Of a stretch of DNA of 64,000 nt, positions 29,215-38,961 are shown piece after piece. Source of the DNA: Desulfonauticus sp. (lineage in GTDB: Bacteria > Desulfobacterota > Desulfovibrionia > Desulfovibrionales > Desulfonatronovibrionaceae); NCBI GenBank assembly GCA_030950395.1, contig JAUZRP010000038.1, forward strand, positions 62,001 to 126,000, in the 5' to 3' direction. The position numbers were made by a program, and so were the translations under genes. The first letter of the stretch is position 1; each line of letters begins with the position of its first letter. The notes below the pieces were generated by a model. The model saw only the letters and a program-made list of their open reading frames with translations. It did no database searches and was not told the origin of the DNA.

Positions 29215-29772
29215 TTATCCCTCCGAGTTCTTTTGCGGCAATTCTTTGGCCGACTTTACTTTAGCCTTAGCTCGGAGCCTGGCCAAAAGATCGTACTCAA
29301 ATTCTTCTTTGCTATATCCAGCCAAATAAATATCTTTTGAAAATCTTAGAGATTTTACCGAACAATTTTGTACGCATAGGCCGCATAAACTACAATAATT
29401 ATAATTTAATTCAAAAGCCACAAGCTTTTTCTTAAATTTCTTTTTAGCTGTTTTTTTATCTTCCTGAGTATTAGTACCGCTCTTAGACTTCTCTTCAATG
29501 GGTTCTTTTACTGTAACCAGTTTAATACAGCCAGAAGGACAGACCGTGGCACATAAATTACACATAATACATTTAGGCGTAAAAGGATCTTTTGGTTTAG
29601 GCACCAGTTCAATGTGCCCTCTATAACCCTCTAACTTATCAGTAGGCACAGTTTCCCTAGGATAATGAACAGTAATGGTAGGCTTTAAAAAATTTTTGGC
29701 TGTAATCTTTAATCCTACGATTAGACTCCAAATTCCTTCCCTGATTGATTGTGATTTGCTGTAGTTACTCAT
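29215..29772 (-). CDS. nuoI: NADH-quinone oxidoreductase subunit I (2x4Fe-4S)
   Basis: Peripheral iron-sulfur subunit, 185 aa. Two ferredoxin-like motifs: C68/C71/C74/C78 (CIMCNLCATVCPSG) and C127/C130/C133/C137 (CSLCGLCVQNCSVK), ligands for clusters N6a and N6b. The second motif has Ser rather than Pro after its last Cys. A charged, Lys-rich insert of about 30 residues (88-117) lies between the motifs, longer than in typical NuoI. It carries electrons from the peripheral donor module toward NuoB. With no NuoEFG here, the donor to it is unknown. Confidence 0.95.
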   Translation of the reverse strand: MSNYSKSQSIREGIWSLIVGLKITAKNFLKPTITVHYPRETVPTDKLEGYRGHIELVPKPKDPFTPKCIMCNLCATVCPSGCIKLVTVKEPIEEKSKSGTNTQEDKKTAKKKFKKKLVAFELNYNYCSLCGLCVQNCSVKSLRFSKDIYLAGYSKEEFEYDLLARLRAKAKVKSAKELPQKNSEG

Positions 29773-30749
29773 ATTAACTTCACCACCAAAGCTGTTATTA
29801 AAATGTTAATTAAAATTAAAGGGGTAAACCATTTCCAGGTCAAATTAAGCAATTGGTCAAATCTTACTCTAGGAAAACTCCAGCGCACCCAAATCATTAC
29901 CATCAGCAATCCATATACCTTTATCAAAAACCACCACCATCCAGGAGCAACTGGACCCTGATAACCTCCTAAAAAAAGAATAGTTGCGAGCGCACACCCC
30001 ACTACCATGTAAGAATATTCGGCTAAGAAGAATAAGCCAAATCCCATTCCAGCATATTCTGTATGAAAGCCTGCGGTTAATTCACTTTCTGCTTCAGGCA
30101 AATCAAAAGGTGCTCGGTTGGTTTCTGCAAAAATACAGACAAAAAAGATAATAAAAGCCAAAGGTTGCTTTACCACCAGCCATTGCCAAGGCCAGGCTCC
30201 CTGATAAGCCGTAATATCTGCCAGATTTAAACTCCCAGTTAAGAGCACTATAGGTAGCATAGATAAAAGTAACGGAATCTCATAAGCAACAGACTGGGCA
30301 ATATCTCTTGCAGCTCCCAACAAAGACCATTTATTTTGCGAGCTCCAGCCACCTAAACATAGAGCCAATACATTTAGGCTACTAAAGGCCAAAACCATAA
30401 TAAGCCCGATATTTATAGAAATGTTTTGTAAAGATGGACCAAAAGGTAAAGGCAAAAAACAAACTATGGCCGGAGCAAAAGAAATAATTGGGGCGGACCA
30501 ATACAAGATAGGATCAGCTCCTTTAGGCGTAATCATCTGTTTGGCCACCAATTTTACCGCATCGGCTATGGGTTGCAATATACCGTGAGGGCCTACCTCA
30601 AAAGGTCCTGGCCTTCTTTGAATATGACCGGCGACCTTTCTTTCCAGATAAACGCAGGCTAATCCGTTTAAACCAATAAAAATCAAAATTCCTAATAAAC
30701 CTACTACAATCTTAATTAAAGGTATAGGTATTTGGGCCAAACTTATCAT
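29769..30749 (-). CDS. nuoH: NADH-quinone oxidoreductase subunit H
   Basis: 326-aa membrane subunit lining the quinone chamber. Family motifs: YLERKVAGHIQRRPGP near 34-49, GILQPIADAVKL near 56-67, and FAETNRAPFDLPEAESELTAG near 209-228 (acidic cluster of the E-channel, read in parts). MIWVRWSFPRVRFDQL near 283 completes the picture. Overlaps both nuoD and nuoI by 4 bases (ATGA type), so translation is coupled. Confidence 0.97.
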   Translation of the reverse strand: MISLAQIPIPLIKIVVGLLGILIFIGLNGLACVYLERKVAGHIQRRPGPFEVGPHGILQPIADAVKLVAKQMITPKGADPILYWSAPIISFAPAIVCFLPLPFGPSLQNISINIGLIMVLAFSSLNVLALCLGGWSSQNKWSLLGAARDIAQSVAYEIPLLLSMLPIVLLTGSLNLADITAYQGAWPWQWLVVKQPLAFIIFFVCIFAETNRAPFDLPEAESELTAGFHTEYAGMGFGLFFLAEYSYMVVGCALATILFLGGYQGPVAPGWWWFLIKVYGLLMVMIWVRWSFPRVRFDQLLNLTWKWFTPLILINILITALVVKLI

Positions 30750-31912
30750 CTGTCTATCTCCGGAATGACTAAGTCTAAACTACCTAAAATGGATACTGCA
30801 TCAGCCAATAAAGTGCCTTTTACGACTTCGGGAAACAAACTTAAATTAGAAAAACTTGGAGAGCGTAATTTTAGTCGATAAGGATAGGCACTACCATCAC
30901 TAAGTAAATGCACACCTATCTCTCCTCTTGCTCCCTCTACTGTAAAATACACTTCCCCCGCAGGTGGTTTGGGTCTTTTGGGAGCTTTGGGCAAAATAAA
31001 ATCCCCTGCAGGCAACTGCTCCAGACATTGCTCTATGATTTTTAAACTCTCTTCCATTTCTTGCATCCTTACCAAATAACGCCCAAAAGCATCCTCTAGC
31101 TCATAACTTGGAACATCAAATTCTATTTCTGAATATACAGAATAAGGCTTTGTTTTTCGAACGTCATAAGCAATGCCAGATCCTCGCAAAACAGGTCCCG
31201 TGGCACCATATTTTCGTAAAATCTCTGTTTCAATAATGCCTATTCCTTCCACCCGCTTTCTAAAAATGATATTATCCGTTACAAAATCTTTATACATTTT
31301 TAAACGAGGTCTTAAATATTTACATAATTCTTTAGTTTGCTCTATGAACTTGTCGTCTATATCCTGAGATACTCCCCCAAACCTATAATAACAATAAGTC
31401 AAACGCGAACCTGTAATACGCTGCAAAATGTCCATTATAATTTCTCTATCTGCAAACGCATACATAATCGGAGTAAACGCACCTAAATCCAAAAGATATG
31501 CTCCCCACCAAAGTAAGTGGGAACTTATCCTGTTTAGTTCACAAGTAATAACTCGTATATATTCAGCCCTTTTAGGAACTTCTAACCCCATTAATCTCTC
31601 TACTGCTCCCACATAAGCCCAATTCCAGGCCAAGGCATGTAAATAATCAATACGTCCTAAATTAGGAAGATATTGTTCATATCTTTTAACCTCAGCCATC
31701 CTTTCGTGCATACGGTGAATGTATCCCAAAACAGGTTCTGCCCGAACAATATATTCTCCATCTATTTCTAAAATAACCCTCAACACTCCGTGAGTTGAGG
31801 GATGTTGAGGTCCCATATTTAAGATGAGCCTGTTTTCAGAAGGATGAGGCTGAAAATTTCTGGTATAAAAATCTCCCCGCAGATCTAGGCTATCTAATGT
31901 CGTATCCAGCAT
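30746..31912 (-). CDS. nuoD: NADH-quinone oxidoreductase subunit D (49 kDa-type)
   Basis: 388-aa quinone-site subunit, related to the large subunit of NiFe hydrogenases but without its metal cysteines. Seen: NMGPQHPSTHGVLR near 32-45 with the quinone-binding His, YIHRMHERMAEVKRYEQYLP near 64-83, and the C-terminal DLVIPEIDR. Separate from nuoC, not fused as in E. coli. 61 bases separate it from nuoC. Confidence 0.97.
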   Translation of the reverse strand: MLDTTLDSLDLRGDFYTRNFQPHPSENRLILNMGPQHPSTHGVLRVILEIDGEYIVRAEPVLGYIHRMHERMAEVKRYEQYLPNLGRIDYLHALAWNWAYVGAVERLMGLEVPKRAEYIRVITCELNRISSHLLWWGAYLLDLGAFTPIMYAFADREIIMDILQRITGSRLTYCYYRFGGVSQDIDDKFIEQTKELCKYLRPRLKMYKDFVTDNIIFRKRVEGIGIIETEILRKYGATGPVLRGSGIAYDVRKTKPYSVYSEIEFDVPSYELEDAFGRYLVRMQEMEESLKIIEQCLEQLPAGDFILPKAPKRPKPPAGEVYFTVEGARGEIGVHLLSDGSAYPYRLKLRSPSFSNLSLFPEVVKGTLLADAVSILGSLDLVIPEIDR

Positions 31913-31973
31913 ATTTACTATCCCTTTATTTCCTTCTTTTGAGTTAATGAAACTCCTTAATTTTTAAAAAGGT

Positions 31974-32480
31974 TTATTTCCCTAATTCTTCAATTTTGAT
32001 ATACTGCTCAATCTTCTCACTCTCTGGCATTATGGCTGCAAGAGGTTGTCTTTTGTTTTTAGCCTTTAATAAAGGATGAATGTTTTCCTTTGGATCTAGT
32101 AAAAGTGGTATCAAATTGGAATGGTTTTTGAAAACAATACCAAAAAAATCAAAACATTCTCGTTCGTGCCACAAAGCGCCGGGATAAACATCGGAAATAG
32201 AGTCTATTTCCTTTACGCCATCTGTCAAAAGTACTTTTAAGGCCAGCTTTTCTCCATTATTCCATTGATTAAAATGATAGACCAGCAAAAATCCTTCTTC
32301 TATCTCTAAGGCTGTTATATTTTCTAAGGCATATCCACATTCATCTAAGTGTTTTACAACGTTTAACAAGTCGTCAGGCAAAATAAATAACTGTTTTTTA
32401 TAGCCAACTTTGCCAGTTGCCAAAAGAGCACAAAAACCAGGTTTTACTTCCAAGACGTGCCCTAAACCTTCTTTAGTCAT
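31974..32480 (-). CDS. nuoC: NADH-quinone oxidoreductase subunit C (30 kDa-type)
   Basis: 168-aa peripheral-arm subunit. The family signature [20 protein letters not shown] near 104-123 is clear and is followed by PLLLDPK. The N-terminal part is divergent, as usual. Start overlaps the 3' end of nuoB by 8 bases. Structural partner of NuoD in the quinone-reducing module. Confidence 0.93.
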   Translation of the reverse strand: MTKEGLGHVLEVKPGFCALLATGKVGYKKQLFILPDDLLNVVKHLDECGYALENITALEIEEGFLLVYHFNQWNNGEKLALKVLLTDGVKEIDSISDVYPGALWHERECFDFFGIVFKNHSNLIPLLLDPKENIHPLLKAKNKRQPLAAIMPESEKIEQYIKIEELGK

Positions 32481-33015
32481 TATTTTCTACTCCTTTTGGA
32501 AGAGGCCACCAACGCTTCCCAGTAAGTTTGGCCTGCAATTTAAACAATCCCTCTAACAACCCTTCCGGACGAGGAGGGCATCCTGGAACATATACGTCAA
32601 CAGGGACAAGCTTATCTACTCCTTCTACAATACCATATTGCCCCTTAAAACAAAAAGGACCTCCAGAAATAGCACAGTTGCCAAGCGCTATAACCCATTT
32701 GGGAGCTGGCATTTGTTCGTATAACCTCACTAACAAGGGAGCCATTTTTTTACTCACAGTGCCAGCTACGATCATTAAGTCCGACTGCCTTGGAGAAGGA
32801 CGAAAAACCTCTGCTCCAAACCTGGCCATGTCAAATCTGGCCATCCCCACTGCCATCATCTCAATAGCACAACAAGCTAAACCAAAAGTCATAGGCCACA
32901 AAGACATGGCTCTACAGATATTTAAATACTTTTCCGTAAGTTGAAGATTTATAAAAGGCGCTTCAACAAGCTGATCTTCAGCTTCACAGCTTAAAAATTG
33001 ATTCTTTTTGGCCAC
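32473..33015 (-). CDS. nuoB: NADH-quinone oxidoreductase subunit B (N2 cluster)
   Basis: 180-aa subunit carrying the terminal 4Fe-4S cluster N2. The tandem cysteines are in LACCAIEMM (C48, C49), with the other two ligands in [10 protein letters not shown] near 113 and VPGCPPRPE near 144. Overlaps nuoA by 25 bases. Confidence 0.97.
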   Translation of the reverse strand: MAKKNQFLSCEAEDQLVEAPFINLQLTEKYLNICRAMSLWPMTFGLACCAIEMMAVGMARFDMARFGAEVFRPSPRQSDLMIVAGTVSKKMAPLLVRLYEQMPAPKWVIALGNCAISGGPFCFKGQYGIVEGVDKLVPVDVYVPGCPPRPEGLLEGLFKLQAKLTGKRWWPLPKGVENND

Positions 33016-33371
33016 TTAAATACTCCTTTTTTAAAGAAGAATATCACAGCTGCGCCTAAAATTAAAACAAAAATCAAGATTTCGATAAACGGCGCAAATC
33101 CTTCGCTAAACGGATAATGCATTGCTACTGGAAATAGATACAACACATCCACGTCAAAGGCTAAAAACAATAGAGCATAAAAATAATAATTTATACCAAA
33201 TCTCACCCATGAAGAACCATAAGGCCTTACCCCACATTCATACGGCAAAAACAGTTCTTTATCTCTTGCCTTGGGAGCCAATAGCAAAGAAACTACAATA
33301 GGAGTGAGAGCAAAGACAACTCCTGCAGCCAAAAACAAAAGTATAGCAAAATGCATCCACAAGAAATTCAT
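32991..33371 (-). CDS. nuoA: NADH-quinone oxidoreductase subunit A
   Basis: 126-aa three-helix subunit and first gene of the operon. Seen: [20 protein letters not shown] near 43-62, the matrix-loop motif of the family with its Cys, and [15 protein letters not shown] near 68-82 with the conserved Asp/Glu helix. Only a weak ribosome binding site precedes the ATG. A candidate sigma-70 promoter lies 66 bases upstream. Confidence 0.95.
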   Translation of the reverse strand: MNFLWMHFAILLFLAAGVVFALTPIVVSLLLAPKARDKELFLPYECGVRPYGSSWVRFGINYYFYALLFLAFDVDVLYLFPVAMHYPFSEGFAPFIEILIFVLILGAAVIFFFKKGVFKWPKRINF

Positions 33372-33693
33372 CTTCTAAACCCCTGAGTATTATAAAGTAA
33401 CAAAAAAATATATATCGTATTATTAAGTAGAAACTATTTAAACCTGAATTTAAAAATTTTGTCAAGACCAAAAAAAATTTTTAAGGTTTGTTGATGGAGG
33501 ATAAAAGGGCAAGAGTAACTCTCCAAAATTAGTGGCAGTAGTTGGGAATAACAAATAGGAAAAATAGAAACTGTAAGGCTGGCTAAAGGTGGACACAGGA
33601 GTTTTTTAGTTTTGGGAACATGCAAAAAATTGGCGTTCACGCAGTTAGCCAGCCGTTGTAACAATTTTTAAGAGGATTTATGTAGTAGATAAG
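33372..33693. other. Intergenic region upstream of nuoA
   Basis: 322 bases separate nuoA from metG on the same strand. They hold a candidate nuo promoter (33437-33465). A short stretch at 33621-33661 reads TGCAAAA...TTGGCGTT...TTGTAAC and may be a decayed fragment of the dispersed repeat. No intrinsic terminator for metG was found. Open frames here are short and lack ribosome binding sites. Confidence 0.5.
33437..33465 (-). promoter_or_regulatory. Candidate sigma-70 promoter for the nuo operon
   Basis: On the minus strand a perfect TTGACA (-35, plus-strand 33460-33465) is followed after exactly 17 bases by TTTAAA (-10, 33437-33442, four of six consensus bases). It would give a 5' leader of roughly 60 bases before nuoA. 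Confidence 0.5.
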
Positions 33694-35589
33694 TCAGCTA
33701 ATTTTAGTTCCTGCGGGCATAGTTTTATCTGGATGTAGCAAGGATAAATCATTTTCGAAACTTGCCGCAAGCACCATTCCTTCTGAAACAAGGCCAAATA
33801 TTTTACGTGGCTTTAAATTGACAATGACTACTACTTGTTTATTTATTAGTTCTTGTGGTTTAAAGTAGTTGGCAATACCAGATATAATCTGACGAGTTTT
33901 TCTTTCTCCTACGTCTATTTTTAGGGCGAGCAGTTTGTCTGAGCCTTTTACTATTTTAGCATCTAAGATTGTGCCTACTCTCAAGTCTAGTTTTTTAAAC
34001 TCCTCAAAAGAAATGTACTCGGGTTTAGATTGAGGCTCGGGGTTATTTATTTTTTTTACTTCTTCCCTGGGGAACAAATTGGATTTTTGAGCCACTTTAA
34101 CTCCTGTAGGTAAAAGTCCCCAGGTTTTGGTTTCTAATAGAAGCTCTACTTTTTCTAAGTTGAATTTCACACCCAATTGTTTCAGCATAAGTTCACTTTT
34201 AGAAGGCATAACAGGCCAAAGGTGAATGGCTACTTTCCTTAATCCTTCTAGCAAATTGTAAATAACGGTTTGAAGTCGATTTAGATCTCCTTGTTTGGCT
34301 ATCAGCCAGGGAGCGGTGGTATCAACGTATTTGTTTAGATGACGAATAAACACCCACAGGCTATCTAGGGCTTTGGAAAAGGTAAATCTGGCAAATAAAT
34401 TTTGGAAATCGCTACAGCTACTCAACCCCACCTGTAATAACTCGTGATCTTCATCTGTAAGTTCTTTTGGTTCTGGGACCTGGCCCTGAAAATATTTGTT
34501 GGTCATAGTAAGAACTCGGCTAAACAAGTTCCCCAAATCATTGGCCAAATCAGCATTAAGTCTGGTGACAAAAGATTGCTCTGAAAAGTTGGCATCAAGA
34601 CCAAACTGCATCTCTCGCAGTAAAAAATAACGAAAAGCAGGCAACCCATATTTATCTTTTAGTTCCAAAGGTTTGATCACATTGCCCAAACTTTTGGACA
34701 TTTTTGTTTCATCTACTGTCCAATAGCCGTGCACCCGTAGTCCTTTGTATAAAGGCAGGCCAGCAGCTATAAGCATGGTAGGCCAGAAAATAGCATGGGG
34801 TTTTAAAATGTCTTTGGCAACTATATGGTAACTGTTGGGCCAAAATTTTTGAAATTTTTCCCCATCTGGCCAATCAAGGGCTGTAATATAATTGATAAGG
34901 GCATCAAACCATACATAGGTAACAAAGTTTTTATCAAAGGGAAGTTCTATCCCCCACTTCAGCCTGGATTTGGGTCTGGAGATACAAAGATCACCCAGAT
35001 CTTCCTTTAATAACCCTAAGACCTCTCGTTTATACCTTTCTGGCCAGATAAAATTGGGATTATTTTCAATGTGTTCTCGAAGAGCTTTTAGGTATTTGGA
35101 CATTTTAAAGAAATAATTTTTTTCCTCTAAAAATGTCGGTTTAGTAAGATGATCCGGACACAACCCATCTGGAGTTAGCTCTTTTTCTGTGTAAAATCTT
35201 TCACAGCCAAAACAATAATATCCGCCATATTCTCCAAAATAGATATCCCCATTATCATAGACTTTTTGAAGGAATTTTTGCACAGTTTGAATGTGCTTGG
35301 GATGGGTCGTCCTGATAAAATAAGAGTAATCTATCTCTAAGCCTGGCCAGAGATTTTTAAAAATAGAACTTATTTCATCCACATATTCTTGAGAGGTTTT
35401 ACCTTTTTTCGCAGCAGCCTGAACTATTTTATCGCCGTGTTCATCTGTGCCAGTTAAAAAAAATACTTCAGAACCATTTAATTTATAAAATCTCGCAATA
35501 GCATCGGCCACAATAGTTGTATAAGCATGCCCTAGATGTGGCTCTGCATTTACGTAATAAATAGGAGTGCTAACAAAAAAAGTATCCAT
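33694..35589 (-). CDS. metG: Methionyl-tRNA synthetase
   Basis: 631-aa class I synthetase charging tRNA-Met. Seen: TPIYYVNAEPHLGHAYTT near residues 7-24 with the HLGH (HIGH) motif, a zinc-knuckle CFGC...CPDH near 127-148, KMSKSLGN near 297, and the anticodon-binding domain after that. A C-terminal EMAP/Trbp111-like tRNA-binding domain begins at about 530 (FKKLDLRVGTI ... IVNLKPRKIFG). The start codon shares one base with the ricT stop, implying one operon. Confidence 0.97.
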   Translation of the reverse strand: MDTFFVSTPIYYVNAEPHLGHAYTTIVADAIARFYKLNGSEVFFLTGTDEHGDKIVQAAAKKGKTSQEYVDEISSIFKNLWPGLEIDYSYFIRTTHPKHIQTVQKFLQKVYDNGDIYFGEYGGYYCFGCERFYTEKELTPDGLCPDHLTKPTFLEEKNYFFKMSKYLKALREHIENNPNFIWPERYKREVLGLLKEDLGDLCISRPKSRLKWGIELPFDKNFVTYVWFDALINYITALDWPDGEKFQKFWPNSYHIVAKDILKPHAIFWPTMLIAAGLPLYKGLRVHGYWTVDETKMSKSLGNVIKPLELKDKYGLPAFRYFLLREMQFGLDANFSEQSFVTRLNADLANDLGNLFSRVLTMTNKYFQGQVPEPKELTDEDHELLQVGLSSCSDFQNLFARFTFSKALDSLWVFIRHLNKYVDTTAPWLIAKQGDLNRLQTVIYNLLEGLRKVAIHLWPVMPSKSELMLKQLGVKFNLEKVELLLETKTWGLLPTGVKVAQKSNLFPREEVKKINNPEPQSKPEYISFEEFKKLDLRVGTILDAKIVKGSDKLLALKIDVGERKTRQIISGIANYFKPQELINKQVVVIVNLKPRKIFGLVSEGMVLAASFENDLSLLHPDKTMPAGTKIS

Positions 35590-36416
35590 TATTGCTCCAG
35601 CTCCTCTATTTTATTTTTTACTATCTCTTCCCATGCACTTAGAGGAATTTCTTCCTCCTGACCTTCTTCGTTTAAAAAAGTGATAGTTCGTCTAAAAATA
35701 TTTGCCCTTGTAACTCTACAGATCCCCTGCGAGGTTTGGTAACGCTTTCCTATGGAAGGCAATTTTTTTTGAAATTCCAAATAATGATCTTCTTCAAAAG
35801 TTAGACAACACAATAAACGTCCACATACACCTGATATTTTGGAAGGATTTAAAAACAAATTTTGATCTTTGGCCATTTTTATGGTTACTGGCTCAAATTT
35901 GCGCAAAAAACGGCGACAACAACAGATTTGACCACAGTTTCCAAGACCTCCTAACATTTGAGTTTCGTGTCTAACCCCTATCTGACGTAGTTCTATTCTG
36001 GTCCTATAGACCTTGACCAGATCTTTTACCAATTCTCTAAAATCAACCCGCGTAGGAGCAGTAAAGTAAAAGATAATTTTGGATCGGTCAAAATACACCT
36101 CCACGTCCACCATTTTCATAGGTAATTCTCTGGCCTCTATCCTTTCTTTACAAAACTTATAAGCTTCTTTGGCTAAAATTCGATTGTTTTTCACCTGTTC
36201 TAAATCTTCTTCTGTGGCCAGCCGCATTACAGGTTTTAAATCCTCCTCTTGTAATTCGCCAGGCAGTTTATCTTTTATAATAACCACTTCCCCACAACCA
36301 GGTCCTTCTGCAGTCTCTACTACGACCTTATCTCCCACCTTTAAATAAAATTCTTTGGGATCAAAATAATAAACTGGTCCATAGGGCCTAAACTTCACTC
36401 CCACAAACTTATTCAT
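35589..36416 (-). CDS. ricT: PSP1-domain protein RicT/YaaT
   Basis: 275-aa PSP1 family protein. In Bacillus the homologue RicT (YaaT) works with RicA and RicF in RNA processing and phosphorelay control and binds Fe-S clusters. Seen: the Cys-rich core LGNCGQICCCRRFL and SGVCGRLLCCLTFEE near residues 160-208. The neighbourhood with metG is common in many phyla. Role in this organism is inferred only; partners were not seen in the window. Confidence 0.9.
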   Translation of the reverse strand: MNKFVGVKFRPYGPVYYFDPKEFYLKVGDKVVVETAEGPGCGEVVIIKDKLPGELQEEDLKPVMRLATEEDLEQVKNNRILAKEAYKFCKERIEARELPMKMVDVEVYFDRSKIIFYFTAPTRVDFRELVKDLVKVYRTRIELRQIGVRHETQMLGGLGNCGQICCCRRFLRKFEPVTIKMAKDQNLFLNPSKISGVCGRLLCCLTFEEDHYLEFQKKLPSIGKRYQTSQGICRVTRANIFRRTITFLNEEGQEEEIPLSAWEEIVKNKIEELEQ

Positions 36417-36550
36417 CTATATTTTCTCCTTTTCAGACCAGTTGACTCGTTAGAGTTAAGGGTTAAACTTTAAGACTGATTAATAAAAATTTCGCCATAT
36501 GCAGTTATTATTACGCTCATTAGGCTTAAAAGTTCATTCACGCCTGTCGG

Positions 36551-37978
36551 TTATGCCGTGAGTTTTAGGCGTTTAGCCACTTCTTGAGCTGCTTTTCTTC
36601 CTGCCCCCATGGCCAAAACCACAGTAGCTGCTCCAGTAACAATATCTCCTCCTGCAAATACGTTAGGAATACTGGTTTCTCCTGTATCAGGATTTATTTC
36701 TATATAGCCTCGTTGATTTAATTTTAACTGGGGTGTGGCCTGTAAGAGTAAAGGATTTGACCTGGTTCCTACAGCAATAATAGCTAAATCTGTGACAATT
36801 TCTTCAAACTGCCCAGGGATAGGAATGGGGCTTCTTCTTCCTGAAGCATCAGGCTCTCCCAATTCCATTTTTTGGAGCACTAGTTTTTGAAGTTTTCCTT
36901 GCTCATCTCCTAAAAATTTCACAGGAGAAGACAGTACTTTTAGCCGTACCCCTTCATCCAAGGCATGGTGCAGTTCTTCACGCCTTGCTGGCATTTCTTG
37001 TTGGGTACGCCTATAGACAACATACACTTTTTTTGCACCAAGGCGAAGAGCAGTCCTGGCAGCATCCATAGCTACGTTACCACCGCCTATGACCACCACA
37101 TTTTGCCCTCTTGGCAGAGGAGTATCGTAATCAGGGAATTTATAAGCGCGCATTAAGTTTACTCTAGTGAGGTATTCATTGGCAGAATAAACTCCAATGA
37201 GATTTTCCCCTTCCAGACCCAAAAATCTGGGCAAGCCTGCTCCTACTCCAATAAATATGGCCTCATAACCTTGATCAAAAATGTCTTGTAGGTTTAGGGT
37301 GCTGCCTACGACATAATTGGTCTTAATCTCTACTCCCATAGCTTTTAGGGCTTCTAGTTCTGTGTGGACGATTTTTTTGGGCAATCTAAATTCTGGTATG
37401 CCATAAACTAAGACTCCTCCTGCTTCGTGCAAGGCTTCAAAGATAGTTACTTTAATGCCCCTTAAGGCTAAATAACCAGCAAAAGTTAAACTGCTAGGAC
37501 CAGAACCAATAGCTGCTACTTTGTGTCTTGACTTAGGACCAATACACTCTTTTTGTTTTTTATCGTCATCACAAGGATGTTTGGCATAATAGCTGTCTGC
37601 TACAAATCGTTCTAATCTGCCAATTGCGATGGGTTGACCTGTTGGAGCTAGTTTACAAGAGCCTTCGCATTGGTTTTCTTGAGGACAGACTCGACCACAT
37701 ACTGCTGGCAAACTGTTAGTCTTTTGGATGGTGAGATAGGCTTCTTCTAACTTACCTTCTGCTACAAAGCGAATAAAGGTTTTACAGTCCACATCCACTG
37801 GACACCCTTGTTGGCAGGTAGGATTTTTACACTGTAAACAACGTTTGGCCTCAGTAATGGCTAATTCTAAATTATATCCCAAAGCCACCTCTGAAAAATT
37901 GTGGATCCTTGTTTTAGGATCCTGTTCTGGCATAGGGGTCCTAGGCTGTATTTTTTTAGTTCTTTTTTTCTTTTCCAT
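36551..37978 (-). CDS. nfnB: NfnB-type NADPH oxidoreductase (GltD-like large subunit)
   Basis: 475-aa flavoprotein of the glutamate-synthase small-chain family. Two 4Fe-4S cysteine clusters at the N-terminus (RCLQCKNPTCQQGCPV and CGRVCPQENQCEGSC), an FAD site GSGPSSLTFAGYL and an NADP site GGGNVAMDAARTALRLGA are visible. Paired with the downstream-type NfnA gene it probably forms NfnAB, which couples NADH and ferredoxin to NADP by flavin-based bifurcation. I start at the ATG at 37978; a GTG at 37987 would add three residues. It overlaps nfnA by over 20 bases. Annotation as glutamate synthase alone is less likely because no large GltB subunit is adjacent. Confidence 0.9.
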   Translation of the reverse strand: MEKKKRTKKIQPRTPMPEQDPKTRIHNFSEVALGYNLELAITEAKRCLQCKNPTCQQGCPVDVDCKTFIRFVAEGKLEEAYLTIQKTNSLPAVCGRVCPQENQCEGSCKLAPTGQPIAIGRLERFVADSYYAKHPCDDDKKQKECIGPKSRHKVAAIGSGPSSLTFAGYLALRGIKVTIFEALHEAGGVLVYGIPEFRLPKKIVHTELEALKAMGVEIKTNYVVGSTLNLQDIFDQGYEAIFIGVGAGLPRFLGLEGENLIGVYSANEYLTRVNLMRAYKFPDYDTPLPRGQNVVVIGGGNVAMDAARTALRLGAKKVYVVYRRTQQEMPARREELHHALDEGVRLKVLSSPVKFLGDEQGKLQKLVLQKMELGEPDASGRRSPIPIPGQFEEIVTDLAIIAVGTRSNPLLLQATPQLKLNQRGYIEINPDTGETSIPNVFAGGDIVTGAATVVLAMGAGRKAAQEVAKRLKLTA

Positions 37979-38804
37979 GGCACTCACAAAATTGTTTGTA
38001 GGATAATTCTTCCTGTTGTTTATAAGAATTTAGTCTGTGCATAAGTTCATCAAAATCCACTTTATGGGCATCAAACTCTGGTCCATCTACGCAAGCAAAT
38101 TTGACTTGTCCATCCACACTTACTCTGCACGCACCACACATGCCAATACCATCTACCATGATGGGATTTAAGCTCACGGTAGTAAAAACGTTATACTTTT
38201 TGGTTACCTCAGCCACGGCCTTCATCATAACTACAGGGCCTACGGCCACTACCTCCTGTACGGTATGATTAGCCAGATAACTATCCAATACCTCTGTAAC
38301 TAATCCTTTATGTCCTTTAGAGCCATCATTGGTAGCCACTAGCACCTCAGCACTAAATTTAGCCAATTCCTCTTCAAACAAAAGAAAATCTTTTGTTCTA
38401 GCGCCAATAATAGAAATAACTTTATTTCCCACTTCCGCATGACCTTTGGCTATGTGATGCATAGCTGCAATGCCTGTACCTCCCCCAATACACACCACTT
38501 CGCCTTTTTTCTCAATTTTGGTAGGCTTACCTAGAGGACCACATACGTCTAAAATTTCATCCCCTTCTTGAAGTAAATCTAATAAAGCAGTAGTGGTGCC
38601 TACAACCAAATAAACTATAGTTATGGTACCTTGTTCAGGATTTTTATCCGCAATGGTAAGAGGTATTCTCTCTCCATTTTCTCGTACTCTTATAATAACA
38701 AAATTGCCTGGTTTTGCTGTGGGAGCAATGTCTGGAGCAAGAAACACCACCTCTGTAACCCTGCCAGGAATTAAAACTCTTTTTTTGACTATCTTAAATC
38801 CCAT
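37956..38804 (-). CDS. nfnA: NfnA-type FAD/NAD-binding, 2Fe-2S subunit
   Basis: 282-aa subunit of the dihydroorotate-dehydrogenase electron-transfer (PyrK-like) family. Seen: FAD-binding RIRENGERIPLTIAD-type segment near 40-55 (here VRENGERIPLTIAD), NAD site CIGGGTGIAAMHHIAKG near 104, and a C-terminal 2Fe-2S motif GMCGACRVSVDG followed by FACVDGPEFDAH. The arrangement nfnA then nfnB is as in other anaerobes. First gene of the pair. Confidence 0.92.
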   Translation of the reverse strand: MGFKIVKKRVLIPGRVTEVVFLAPDIAPTAKPGNFVIIRVRENGERIPLTIADKNPEQGTITIVYLVVGTTTALLDLLQEGDEILDVCGPLGKPTKIEKKGEVVCIGGGTGIAAMHHIAKGHAEVGNKVISIIGARTKDFLLFEEELAKFSAEVLVATNDGSKGHKGLVTEVLDSYLANHTVQEVVAVGPVVMMKAVAEVTKKYNVFTTVSLNPIMVDGIGMCGACRVSVDGQVKFACVDGPEFDAHKVDFDELMHRLNSYKQQEELSYKQFCECHGKEKKN

Positions 38805-38961
38805 ATTGCTATTTTCACCTTGTTTAAAAGTTTACACTCCAAAATAAAAAGCATCCCAAAAAAGACCTGCATAGCCTCAAGTATCTTATCCTCACTCTTT
38901 TAGCAAGCCTAAAATTGGTGATGATACCAACCCACTTCCCTTTTACCCAATGCCTTAGCCT

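Noticed and set aside
33621-33661. Fourth copy of the dispersed element upstream of metG/nuoA
   Set aside because: Only scattered words match (TGCAAAA, TTGGCGTT, TTGTAAC) and the ends are not recognisable; listed as possible remnant only.
33434-33664. 76-codon minus-strand frame upstream of nuoA
   Set aside because: Low-quality start and composition; it overlaps the candidate nuo promoter.
36551-37978. Glutamate synthase small subunit (GltD) as the primary call
   Set aside because: No GltB nearby and the partner is an NfnA-type subunit; NfnAB fits better.
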